A DNA stretch of 30,516 bases from JAAZHK01 sp964536075 (GTDB lineage: Bacteria > Bacillota_I > Bacilli_A > RF39 > UBA660): the NCBI GenBank assembly GCA_964536075.1, contig CAZHWO010000009.1:1-30516 (forward strand). The letters run 5' to 3'. A program made the position numbers and the translations under genes. The notes beneath the pieces were generated by a model. That model was not told the DNA's origin, ran no database searches, and was given only the letters and a program-made list of their open reading frames with translations. Below are positions 6,407 through 14,066 of the stretch, piece by piece (the stretch's first letter is position 1; each line of letters starts with the position of its first letter).

Positions 6407-8741
6407 AATTATCAAAAAAATCATCAAAGAAATCATTATCATCAACCGTTTCAATTGGTTTAACTTCAATAGAAGAAATCGGTTTTGGTTTGACTTCTTC
6501 TTTAACCTGAGGTATATCTTCCATTTGAGCAGTTGGAATTTTTATATCATTTGATGGAACTTCATTGACAGGCATCATTGAATCTTTATGAATATCTTCC
6601 GGAATATTAATGGCACTATCTAGCGGTTGTTCCTGAATAATATGAATATTCTCTTCCTTAACTGATTCGACCTGAACAGGCGGCTGATTATTAAACATGT
6701 CTGTTTCCCCATCACTAAAATCTTTAAATGGATCAATATCCTTTTTCTTCTTAGCTTCTTGTTCTCTTCTTTCCTCTTCTTCTAATTCAGCAATTCGCGC
6801 ATCAATCTTTTTCACTAAATCATCGATATTAACATCGGAATCACCTTTCATTCCCTCGGTTGGTGGGAAAAATGGCGGCATAAATGGACTGGCTCCATTA
6901 TTTTCATTATTCATAAAAGGATTAACCCCCATTGGTGATTTAGGCATAAACGGATCTGGATTTCCATTCATAAAAGGATTAACCCCCATTCCTCCACTAC
7001 TATTTGGATCATCCATCATCGAGAATAGTTTTTCCTTCTTTTTACCTTTAACAAATTCTTTTAAATCAAATACATTAACCGGCATCTTTTCTCTGGTTGG
7101 ATAATCACCTTTTTCATACTTTTTACCCCAATCAATTTTAAAATCTGGCGTTAATTTGGTCTTAAAAGGTTGCAGTCTGGTTCTTAAGAGAATCATTTCC
7201 CACATTTTCATACGTTGCAAATCACTTACTGTTACAAGTGGTGTTGACGCTGTTTTATCTTTTTCTTTTGACTTAACTTCGCCACACATTTTGGAAATTT
7301 CTTCCAAAACATTTAACTCACTACTAATTAAGTACATCATATTACCGCAGTTACCCTTAATTGTTTCAGCATTTTCTTTACCATATACTTGATTAAGTTG
7401 AGCAAAGTTCTGAATAATTAGCGTAAAACGAATCTTTCTTGAACGCGCGGCCGTAATCATGGTTGTTACGTCCTTTAACGGTGGCATATTAGCAAATTCA
7501 TCAAGTAAAAAGTTCGTTCTGATTGGTAACTTACCACCACTTTCTTGTGCGACATCTATTAACGTTTCATAACATTGTTTTACTAAAATAGTCGCTAAAG
7601 AGTGATACGTCTTCTTTTCATCTTGAATAATTATGAACATGGCTGTCTTCTTATGCCCAATTTCTGATAATTCAAAATCACTATGCGATAACATTTCTGA
7701 TAAATTCTCACGGGAAGCAAACAATTTAATTTTCTGTTTAAAGACGGCTAGGATACTACCCTTTGTTTCACTAGGAGCTAAAATAGTACTCGATGCATTA
7801 ATAGCAGCAGCACTAGCGGGATCTTTACCATTAAAGTATTCTTTAATAAATGTAGTCGCACCAAACTTTTCTTCACCAACGGTGGTCATCAAACTAATAC
7901 TGTTTATATTGATTTCTTCTTCCTTGGCATCTTCAAATAAACCAAGGGCTAAACCGGAAAAGTAATCAGCTGAGGTTTTTTCCCAGAATGGATCAGCATT
8001 ATTATTATTTTCTTCATAAAGAATATTTAAGGCCAAGTCATCTAGTAATTCAATAGCTTTATCTTGATTACCATATTTATATAAGCGATAAGGTAAAGTT
8101 AACGGGTTCCAACAATTGCCATTTTGAGGATTACGGAAGTTAAGAAGAATGATATTATAACCTTTTTCTTTTAACATTCCATACGTATTTTCGTATATCT
8201 CCCCTTTAGGATCGGTAACAATAATTGATTCACCTTTTTTAATTAAGTTTCTAGCTAGTGGCATAATAATCGCATAAGTTTTACCACTACCTGTTGAACC
8301 AATAACTAAATTATGATATTCACTATCATCGACCCACAATTGATTCTCTGTACTTATTAAAGGAACTCCCGCATGTTCATAATTATCGTCTTTCGTGTTA
8401 AGCATAAAAATCTTTTCATCAGCTTTAATTTCTTTATCCTTAGCCCAACGACTATAACCTTTATCACTTTTATTAGTGGTAATACCAAAGCCTTTTTCAG
8501 TTTCAAAAAAATAGGATTTAATACCGGCAAAGGCTAAGCCAACCGCTAAAATATAAAATATAATAGTAGCTGGTAAATAAGTTGGTGTAAAAGCCGGTAA
8601 AAAGTTAAGGCCATAAAAACTACCTGTGGTGGCAAAACTGGATAAATTAACTACTCCCCAGGCCACAATAAAAAGCAAAAACACACAGAAAATTGCAAAA
8701 ATTAATAAATCTTTAGGTTCAGCTCTAAACTTCAATTTCAT
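6405..8741 (-). CDS. VirD4/TraG-type T4SS coupling ATPase
   Basis: This inner-membrane ATPase recruits substrates to a type IV secretion channel. The 778-aa protein has two N-terminal transmembrane helices (about 11-33 and 54-76), Walker A GSTGSGKT (148-155), TDPKGEIYE (176-184) and Walker B FLLDEFANMPPL (411-422), all typical of TraG/VirD4. After about residue 560 there is a long polar tail with two copies of an MGVNPFMN repeat and clusters of Pro and acidic residues, a plausible docking or substrate-recruitment segment. It starts 1 nt after the stop of the LppM-like gene, with GAGGTAAG inside that gene's end, so the two are translationally coupled. No relaxase gene is nearby, so its substrate may be protein rather than DNA. 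Confidence 0.95.
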   Translation of the reverse strand: MKLKFRAEPKDLLIFAIFCVFLLFIVAWGVVNLSSFATTGSFYGLNFLPAFTPTYLPATIIFYILAVGLAFAGIKSYFFETEKGFGITTNKSDKGYSRWAKDKEIKADEKIFMLNTKDDNYEHAGVPLISTENQLWVDDSEYHNLVIGSTGSGKTYAIIMPLARNLIKKGESIIVTDPKGEIYENTYGMLKEKGYNIILLNFRNPQNGNCWNPLTLPYRLYKYGNQDKAIELLDDLALNILYEENNNNADPFWEKTSADYFSGLALGLFEDAKEEEININSISLMTTVGEEKFGATTFIKEYFNGKDPASAAAINASSTILAPSETKGSILAVFKQKIKLFASRENLSEMLSHSDFELSEIGHKKTAMFIIIQDEKKTYHSLATILVKQCYETLIDVAQESGGKLPIRTNFLLDEFANMPPLKDVTTMITAARSRKIRFTLIIQNFAQLNQVYGKENAETIKGNCGNMMYLISSELNVLEEISKMCGEVKSKEKDKTASTPLVTVSDLQRMKMWEMILLRTRLQPFKTKLTPDFKIDWGKKYEKGDYPTREKMPVNVFDLKEFVKGKKKEKLFSMMDDPNSSGGMGVNPFMNGNPDPFMPKSPMGVNPFMNNENNGASPFMPPFFPPTEGMKGDSDVNIDDLVKKIDARIAELEEEERREQEAKKKKDIDPFKDFSDGETDMFNNQPPVQVESVKEENIHIIQEQPLDSAINIPEDIHKDSMMPVNEVPSNDIKIPTAQMEDIPQVKEEVKPKPISSIEVKPIETVDDNDFFDDFFDN
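6909..6990 (-). repeat. 25-bp perfect direct repeat inside the virD4 tail
   Basis: Positions 6909-6933 and 6966-6990 are identical over 25 bp, 57 bp apart and in the same frame. They encode the repeated MGVNPFMN element. Recent in-frame duplication in the coupling-protein tail is the simplest reading. Confidence 0.85.
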
Positions 8742-8742
8742 C

Positions 8743-9531
8743 TTACTTACCTCTTTCTTGTTTTTCTAAATCCTTTTTTTCTTTATAATTAACGATTAAC
8801 GCTATTATAACAATTAATCCCACAATTAACAATATTAAACCAACGATTATTATAATATTAAAAAGCGTACTATCAGTATCAATGATATTACCATTACCAT
8901 TATTATTATTATTATTGTTGTTATTGTTGTTATTATTATTTGGAATTTCACTTACCTTCAGTGATTTATCAAAAGTTAAACTAAAAGATTTGTCTTTAGT
9001 ATTGCCACTAATTAACCATTTACATACATAATTATTATTAGTAATCATACAATTATCTGCCGTTGAATCTGTTACTTTATAGGGTAAAGTAAAGGTTATC
9101 TCACAATCATCAACATAGGAACGATCATAACTATATTCTGTTGTCACAATAAAGTCACTAGTCGCATGAATAGTTATCAAATTATCATTTTCAACATATT
9201 TTAATTCTGACCAATAATGTTTATAAAAAATAGATTGATTAATAAAATCAGCAATATTACTGAAATAGTTAGATAAATACTTACCTGAATCTTCATTTTT
9301 TCGAAAATCAACAACATGATAATTAGCAGCTAAAACTTTTTCTTCATACGGAGAATATATTGATTTAATTCTTTCATCTTTCGATAAATATTCATTAAAA
9401 TAATCTTCTGTTTCAGTGACTGTTGCACTTTCTTCTATCGACAAATTTTCATTAAGAGTTACATTATATTTTACATCGCAACCACATAAAAATAATAAAA
9501 TAAATACATAAATAAAGATTCTTTTTTTCAT
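8743..9531 (-). CDS. LppM-like (DUF3153-like) lipoprotein with C-terminal membrane helix
   Basis: This 262-aa exported protein has a lipobox FLCGC (Cys18) followed by DVKYNVTLNENLSIEESATVTE, a start typical of LppM/DUF3153-like lipoproteins. The ectodomain is beta-rich (to about residue 195). A run of 14 consecutive Asn residues links it to a single transmembrane helix (about 222-246) and a short basic tail, so it would be tethered at both ends. The start follows AAAGGAGAAAATAA. It lies between the SpoIID-C39 gene and virD4 with gaps of 16 and 1 nt, so it belongs to the secretion operon. Its function is unknown; the family call is moderate. Confidence 0.85.
   Translation of the reverse strand: MKKRIFIYVFILLFLCGCDVKYNVTLNENLSIEESATVTETEDYFNEYLSKDERIKSIYSPYEEKVLAANYHVVDFRKNEDSGKYLSNYFSNIADFINQSIFYKHYWSELKYVENDNLITIHATSDFIVTTEYSYDRSYVDDCEITFTLPYKVTDSTADNCMITNNNYVCKWLISGNTKDKSFSLTFDKSLKVSEIPNNNNNNNNNNNNNNGNGNIIDTDSTLFNIIIIVGLILLIVGLIVIIALIVNYKEKKDLEKQERGK
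8899..8940 (-). repeat. Trinucleotide tract encoding 14 Asn
   Basis: Fourteen uninterrupted Asn codons (10 AAT and 4 AAC on the minus strand) form a trinucleotide repeat in the linker of the LppM-like protein. It is followed by a shorter GNGN stretch. Such a tract could vary in length by slippage without breaking the frame. Confidence 0.85.
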
Positions 9532-9547
9532 TTATTTTCTCCTTTTA

Positions 9548-11386
9548 TTACTTACATTCAGCAATTGTATCTAATGAATTCCGACTAAATAATCTAAATT
9601 CAGAACTCATTTGTCCTAGAATTACATCTTGCTTACAATACCCATTTCTGTAATCTTCTTTTTCATCTTCAGTTTTACAAGCATCATTTCTTGGGTTAAT
9701 TGTACCATCTCCTCCATTAGGATCTAATATATCAAACATACCATCCTTATATCCAACAACTGTCATAATATGTCCCCTACTAGTAAATGTGCCTTCCCCT
9801 ACACCTATAATAGCTAAAACATCACCGCGATCAAAAGCAGCCTTTAAACAATTTAAATTACTTTTAGGAATAGGTTTATAATATACATTATATTGCTTGG
9901 CTATATAACTATATGCTCCACCATTAGTACCATCACTATTTTTACCACATGCCACTTCATTACTAGCAGCAAATTTATTATTAATGACAATTGGATCAAT
10001 TGAACCATCTTGAAATAAACTAGCCATAACAATAGCTGTACTCGTCGCTCCACACCCCGAAGAACAGATAGAATTTCCTTTTTTATTACAGTAGTTGCGA
10101 CCAAGAGGATATATTTCTCTGCCACAAAAAGGAACATCAGAGTAATCAGTTTGATCATAATAGAACAGTTTCCCTTTAAATTGGCCAGTGCCATTAATTA
10201 CTACAGAATCAGAACCTGGTGTATACAACTTCGATATTTCTACATCATCATCATAGAAATGACCCAAAATAGTAGAATAATTTTCACCAAGGCTTTCATA
10301 ATATGCAATGCCAAGCTGGCTAGCCCCATGACAATGTCCTGTTTGCGCTTGTAAATTATAAGTTCTATTATTAAAAGAAGATGGCATTGTAAAATCCCAT
10401 GCCGTTTTAGAAGGATATTTATAAAGTCTTGTTGTACAGAGACCGGTTGTTTGATCACATGTTACCACCCCGCAAGGACATTGAACCTTGCTATCTTTAC
10501 ACCAATTATGACTACCATCTATTCCATTAGGATAAGAAGCATAATAGGCACCAGTAATTTTACCACCTTTTGTCAAGACTAATCCTTCTGTTTCAGCTAC
10601 TACTTTTTTAATATCATCTGCAATCGTTCCGGTATTAACAGCTTGTTTTTTTGAAGTACCAACAATTTCACAATTACCAGTCGCTGCTGTTTCATTTAAT
10701 ACAAAAGTTCTAGCTAATACGGCTTGAGCTTTTAAACCCTCACCTGATGCATCACCACCAATTTCAGCACTTACTACTCTATACACATATTCCTCTAAAG
10801 AGTATTCTGTACCTGTCTCTGTTATCTTTATATTGGTACAATAACTGCCTCCAACAATGGAACTATAACCAGGACTATCACCTAAACCACCACCTTCATC
10901 TTCAATTATCATAGTAACAACAATAACTAGAAAAATGAAAAGGATAAGGAAACCACCAAAAAAAAGAAGTAAAAACTGCGTTAAATCTAGATCTTTAAAG
11001 AATTTAGTAGATCCTCCAAAAGTACTACTTTGTTCAACAGGAATATCCGCATTAACATCAGCTTTTCCTTTGAAAGCTCCCTTCAACATTCCTTTTAGAG
11101 GTCCACCTAAAGCTAATTTAGGTTGAAGAGGACTACCCTTTTTTGCTTGCTTTACAGCAAGATTCGCAAGCCCTTTTGGAACCCCTTGACTCTGTAAATA
11201 AGCTGATCCAACTTTTTCAGCCACCCCCTCAGCAGCTCCTTTAAGTTTTTGAACTTTGCTAGCTGATCCATCACTGCTTTGAGGCTTTTGATTATTGTTA
11301 GATAACCCACCAAGCCCTTGAGGCTTTTGATTATTATTGGCTGACCCACCAATACCATTACTTTTTTTAAAATTATCATCAGCCAT
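9548..11386 (-). CDS. Membrane-anchored SpoIID-C39 bifunctional cell-wall enzyme of the T4SS
   Basis: This 612-aa protein probably opens peptidoglycan for the secretion channel, the job of VirB1 or CwlT elsewhere. Order: a low-complexity cytoplasmic part (1-135) with 13-residue repeats ending NNNQKPQ; a transmembrane helix (about 138-162); a SpoIID/LytB-type domain (183-385) with VVSAEIGGD, Glu208 aligning with the catalytic Glu of SpoIID lytic transglycosylases; and a C39-like papain-fold domain (about 405-600) with Cys445 in SSGCGATS, His539 in RGHIMTVVGY and DILDPNGG as a third-residue candidate. The exported part holds 17 cysteines. The start follows AGGTGG. It lies 22 nt after virB4. The usual partner fold in Gram-positive systems is lysozyme or SLT plus NlpC/P60, so this pairing is uncommon. 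Cleavage specificity is inferred. Confidence 0.9.
   Translation of the reverse strand: MADDNFKKSNGIGGSANNNQKPQGLGGLSNNNQKPQSSDGSASKVQKLKGAAEGVAEKVGSAYLQSQGVPKGLANLAVKQAKKGSPLQPKLALGGPLKGMLKGAFKGKADVNADIPVEQSSTFGGSTKFFKDLDLTQFLLLFFGGFLILFIFLVIVVTMIIEDEGGGLGDSPGYSSIVGGSYCTNIKITETGTEYSLEEYVYRVVSAEIGGDASGEGLKAQAVLARTFVLNETAATGNCEIVGTSKKQAVNTGTIADDIKKVVAETEGLVLTKGGKITGAYYASYPNGIDGSHNWCKDSKVQCPCGVVTCDQTTGLCTTRLYKYPSKTAWDFTMPSSFNNRTYNLQAQTGHCHGASQLGIAYYESLGENYSTILGHFYDDDVEISKLYTPGSDSVVINGTGQFKGKLFYYDQTDYSDVPFCGREIYPLGRNYCNKKGNSICSSGCGATSTAIVMASLFQDGSIDPIVINNKFAASNEVACGKNSDGTNGGAYSYIAKQYNVYYKPIPKSNLNCLKAAFDRGDVLAIIGVGEGTFTSRGHIMTVVGYKDGMFDILDPNGGDGTINPRNDACKTEDEKEDYRNGYCKQDVILGQMSSEFRLFSRNSLDTIAECK
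11279..11335 (-). repeat. 39-bp (13-codon) tandem repeat in the SpoIID-C39 N-terminus
   Basis: An 18-bp identical segment recurs at 11279-11296 and 11318-11335. It is part of a 39-bp unit coding for 13 residues of the type GGSANNNQKPQ. A third, degenerate unit follows (SSDGSASKVQKLK). Confidence 0.75.
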
Positions 11387-11408
11387 TATACCACCACCTA
11401 TTTATTTA

Positions 11409-13193
11409 CTATAGTCCACCACGACTACCAAAAGATTCTAATTCTTCATCAGTTACAATTATTCTTATTTGCATTCTTCTACCCCCACAAACAAATAATG
11501 CTTCTCCTTGACCATAACGTTTAATACCTTCTTTTTCATTTTCATTTAAATCAATTAACATAGCTAAATCCTCAACCGCTTGCTTCTTTAATCCCATAAC
11601 TAAATAATAAGAAGCATTATCAAAGATAGCTTTACCTTGTGTTATAACGGAAGCATCACAAAAATCACTAGGTTGTTGTGTTATTACAATTGTACCCGTA
11701 TTATACTTTCTTGCTCGTCTTTGAATTTGTGCTAAGAAATCCGCCCCAATAATATTATTAGAACTTAATAATACATGAGCTTCATCAACCATTAATACTG
11801 TATTCATACTAACATCTAAACAAAGTCCCCAAGCATATTTTAATATATTAAAGAATAAAGCATTCCTAATATTAACATCCGTATTCATTACTTCTCGAAT
11901 ATTAAAGACAATGATATTACTATTAATTTGAATGGTCGTATGACCATCAAAATAATATTTTAATTCTCTAATTAATGGTCTAATTTTTAACTCTAATTTT
12001 TCCATAATTGCACGTTCATGCGTTTTATCGGTCATGGAAGTTAATTTACTTTTAATGGTATTATACACATCACTAAAGATTGGGTATTGCTCACTTGTTA
12101 AACCTGAAAAATCACTATTATAGTCAATACCAAATCGCTTATAAGTTTCTAAAATCATTTCGGTATATAAAGTTAAAACATCTTCTTCAATACTTGGATC
12201 ATAATACTTAATAAAGGCCTTTAATTGTTGAAGAGTTTTTGTTAAAGCTGTATAACCTATACCTTGCTTTAATTCCTCTTCATCATAATCTGGCACAACT
12301 TCTAGAGGGTTAATCATCCCAAACTCTCCACCTTTACCAAGATCAATAAAATCACCATTATATTCAGCTATCATTTCACCAAGTTCCGCTTCTGGATCAA
12401 TCGCTACTAATTTATAGTTATTACGAATATGACATCTCAATAATAATTTAGCCGCGGTTGATTTACCAGAACCAGAAGTACCTAAAATTATCATATTAGC
12501 ATTGTTACGATTAAACTCTTTTTTTATTTGATATAAAAACTGATTAAATAAAATTACACCGCCAGAAAAATCAACCCCCATAATAGTCGACAAACCAGGG
12601 TCCTTAATACTATCAAAAACAAATGGATACATTGCTGCTATAGTAGCTGAAGGAATAGGTGTACCAATCCTTGCTTCAATCGCTTGCTTAGGAAAGATGG
12701 GAATTATTGATTTTAAAATTGTTTCCTGTTCAAACTGTAAAGTCATGGCAAACATATTCAAAGTAGCTAAATAATTCTTAACCTGCAATTTTTTACTATC
12801 AAACTCTTCTTTAGAATCAGCCATAATCACTAAATGTAGTTGAAAATCAAAAACTCGTGATTGACTCGATACAACCTGCTGTGTAAATTGCTCTAATGAT
12901 TCATAATCCTGACGAATTCTTTCTTGAACTGTTTTATCTCTTTCTTCTTGATATTTATATTTTAAATCAGTCAACTCCTTATTCAACATTTTAGTAATTG
13001 TTGAAGATGGAACTGGAATATGTTTAATAACTACCTTTACCCCAGGAATACTAGTTAGATTAGATAAATAACCTGGTGCTATATATTTAGGAAGGGAAAC
13101 AGCTGTTAGTATCGTACAATATTTATCACTTATAATAAAACTTCCGGGAAAAAACTGTAATCCTTTAGGTGCTATCTCTCTTTTTAAACTCAT
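11409..13193 (-). CDS. VirB4-type T4SS ATPase, C-terminal (motor) part of a split VirB4
   Basis: VirB4 ATPases power T4SS assembly and substrate passage. This 594-aa protein begins where the second part of ordinary VirB4 begins (IAPKGLQFFPGSFIISDKYCTILTAVSLPKYI). It has Walker A GTSGSGKS (238-245), DPEAELGE (266-273), Walker B TVLMVDEAH (465-473) and a QRRARKYNTG...ITQQP segment. It lacks the first roughly 180 residues of the family, which are supplied by the preceding gene. The two overlap as ATGA at 13190-13193, so they are translationally coupled. Both halves are open and well conserved in motif, so this looks like a stable split rather than a sequencing error. Confidence 0.94.
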   Translation of the reverse strand: MSLKREIAPKGLQFFPGSFIISDKYCTILTAVSLPKYIAPGYLSNLTSIPGVKVVIKHIPVPSSTITKMLNKELTDLKYKYQEERDKTVQERIRQDYESLEQFTQQVVSSQSRVFDFQLHLVIMADSKEEFDSKKLQVKNYLATLNMFAMTLQFEQETILKSIIPIFPKQAIEARIGTPIPSATIAAMYPFVFDSIKDPGLSTIMGVDFSGGVILFNQFLYQIKKEFNRNNANMIILGTSGSGKSTAAKLLLRCHIRNNYKLVAIDPEAELGEMIAEYNGDFIDLGKGGEFGMINPLEVVPDYDEEELKQGIGYTALTKTLQQLKAFIKYYDPSIEEDVLTLYTEMILETYKRFGIDYNSDFSGLTSEQYPIFSDVYNTIKSKLTSMTDKTHERAIMEKLELKIRPLIRELKYYFDGHTTIQINSNIIVFNIREVMNTDVNIRNALFFNILKYAWGLCLDVSMNTVLMVDEAHVLLSSNNIIGADFLAQIQRRARKYNTGTIVITQQPSDFCDASVITQGKAIFDNASYYLVMGLKKQAVEDLAMLIDLNENEKEGIKRYGQGEALFVCGGRRMQIRIIVTDEELESFGSRGGL

Positions 13194-13738
13194 AATGGTT
13201 TCACCGTCCCTACATTAAAACTTTTTCCTCCATTTAAGAAATTATCAAGGACAATTCTTAAATCATCATTAGAAGTTTGAGCTGCACTTAAACCACAAGC
13301 TGCTAAACCTGTTATTAAATTTCTTAATCTTTTTTGCAATAATTCTTCATTCTTTTCTTTAAATAATAAATAATATTCCGTATCAACAACATTCTCATTG
13401 ACAAACATTTGGGCCTTATTTAAGTCATCAACAGTCAGCTTTCTTTTTTTAACATCCTGAACCTCGTTATAATGAACTTGTAATTGCGAAATATATACAT
13501 TGATATCAACTGGTCGATCTGCAATAATTATCCAAAACTCATAATCAATCGCATCATAAAATGATTGCAATTGAAACATAACATTATCTTGTGACTGTTG
13601 ATCAAGAATAAAAATATTCCGCGGTACAATTTTAACACCCGTAACTTTAACATTGTTATCTAATATTATAGATCCATTACTAATAGACTTAATAGGCGCA
13701 AAAATATCAGTTGTACTTATCCCAATACTACTCTTCAT
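13190..13738 (-). CDS. N-terminal domain of the split VirB4
   Basis: This 182-aa cytoplasmic protein has no ATPase motifs. Its position, length and content (DIFAPIKSISNGSIILDNNVKVTGVKI, then an FYDAIDYEFWIIIADRPVDI strand-helix region and a C-terminal helix pair) correspond to the N-terminal domain of VirB4 proteins, the part that meets the membrane partners. It overlaps the PrgI gene by 11 nt and the VirB4 motor gene by 4 nt (ATGA). Its stop is TGA, which also shows that TGA is a stop in this organism. The assignment rests on context and general pattern. Confidence 0.82.
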   Translation of the reverse strand: MKSSIGISTTDIFAPIKSISNGSIILDNNVKVTGVKIVPRNIFILDQQSQDNVMFQLQSFYDAIDYEFWIIIADRPVDINVYISQLQVHYNEVQDVKKRKLTVDDLNKAQMFVNENVVDTEYYLLFKEKNEELLQKRLRNLITGLAACGLSAAQTSNDDLRIVLDNFLNGGKSFNVGTVKPL

Positions 13739-14042
13739 AAAAACACCAACCCTTCCATTTAAATATTTTTTGACTTCTATAATATTTCCAAATACTAAGT
13801 AAAACCATTAGTACATTATGATAATTTGGTATTGGAATTACCAGAAATCCTGTTACCAAAACCGGGGCTAAAACAAGTAAAGTAATAACTAAATTATTCA
13901 TTGGCACAAACATAATTAATACCATTGATATCCCAAAACCTATGCCAAAAATTAATAAATCAATCGGGCGAAATATATTAAATATTAAATTACCCCTTTT
14001 AGCATTAGCTGGAATCAAATATGGTCTTTCCTTATCCTCCAT
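13728..14042 (-). CDS. PrgI family (VirB3-like) T4SS membrane protein
   Basis: The 104-aa product has a basic N-terminus (RPYLIPANAKRGNLIFNIFRPIDLLIFG) running into two closely spaced transmembrane helices (about 27-45 and 50-70). A cytoplasmic tail contains IPNYHNVLMVLLSIWKYYRSQKIFKWKG. This is the pattern of PrgI proteins, which take the VirB3 place next to VirB4 in Gram-positive systems. The start follows AAAGGAG. It lies 24 nt after the VirB6-like gene and overlaps the VirB4 N-terminal gene, in the expected VirB6-VirB3-VirB4 order. Confidence 0.9.
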   Translation of the reverse strand: MEDKERPYLIPANAKRGNLIFNIFRPIDLLIFGIGFGISMVLIMFVPMNNLVITLLVLAPVLVTGFLVIPIPNYHNVLMVLLSIWKYYRSQKIFKWKGWCFYEE

Positions 14043-14066
14043 TTTTATTCTCCTTTATTAAACTAA

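Noticed and set aside
6697..7965. Plus-strand frames opposite virD4
   Set aside because: They lie inside a well-supported gene with clear ATPase motifs and have no start signals or plausible products.
13187..13196. Mycoplasma-type code (TGA as Trp) for this AT-rich genome
   Set aside because: Trp residues are encoded by TGG throughout. Reading the TGA at 13190-13192 through does not join the two VirB4 genes, which are in different frames.
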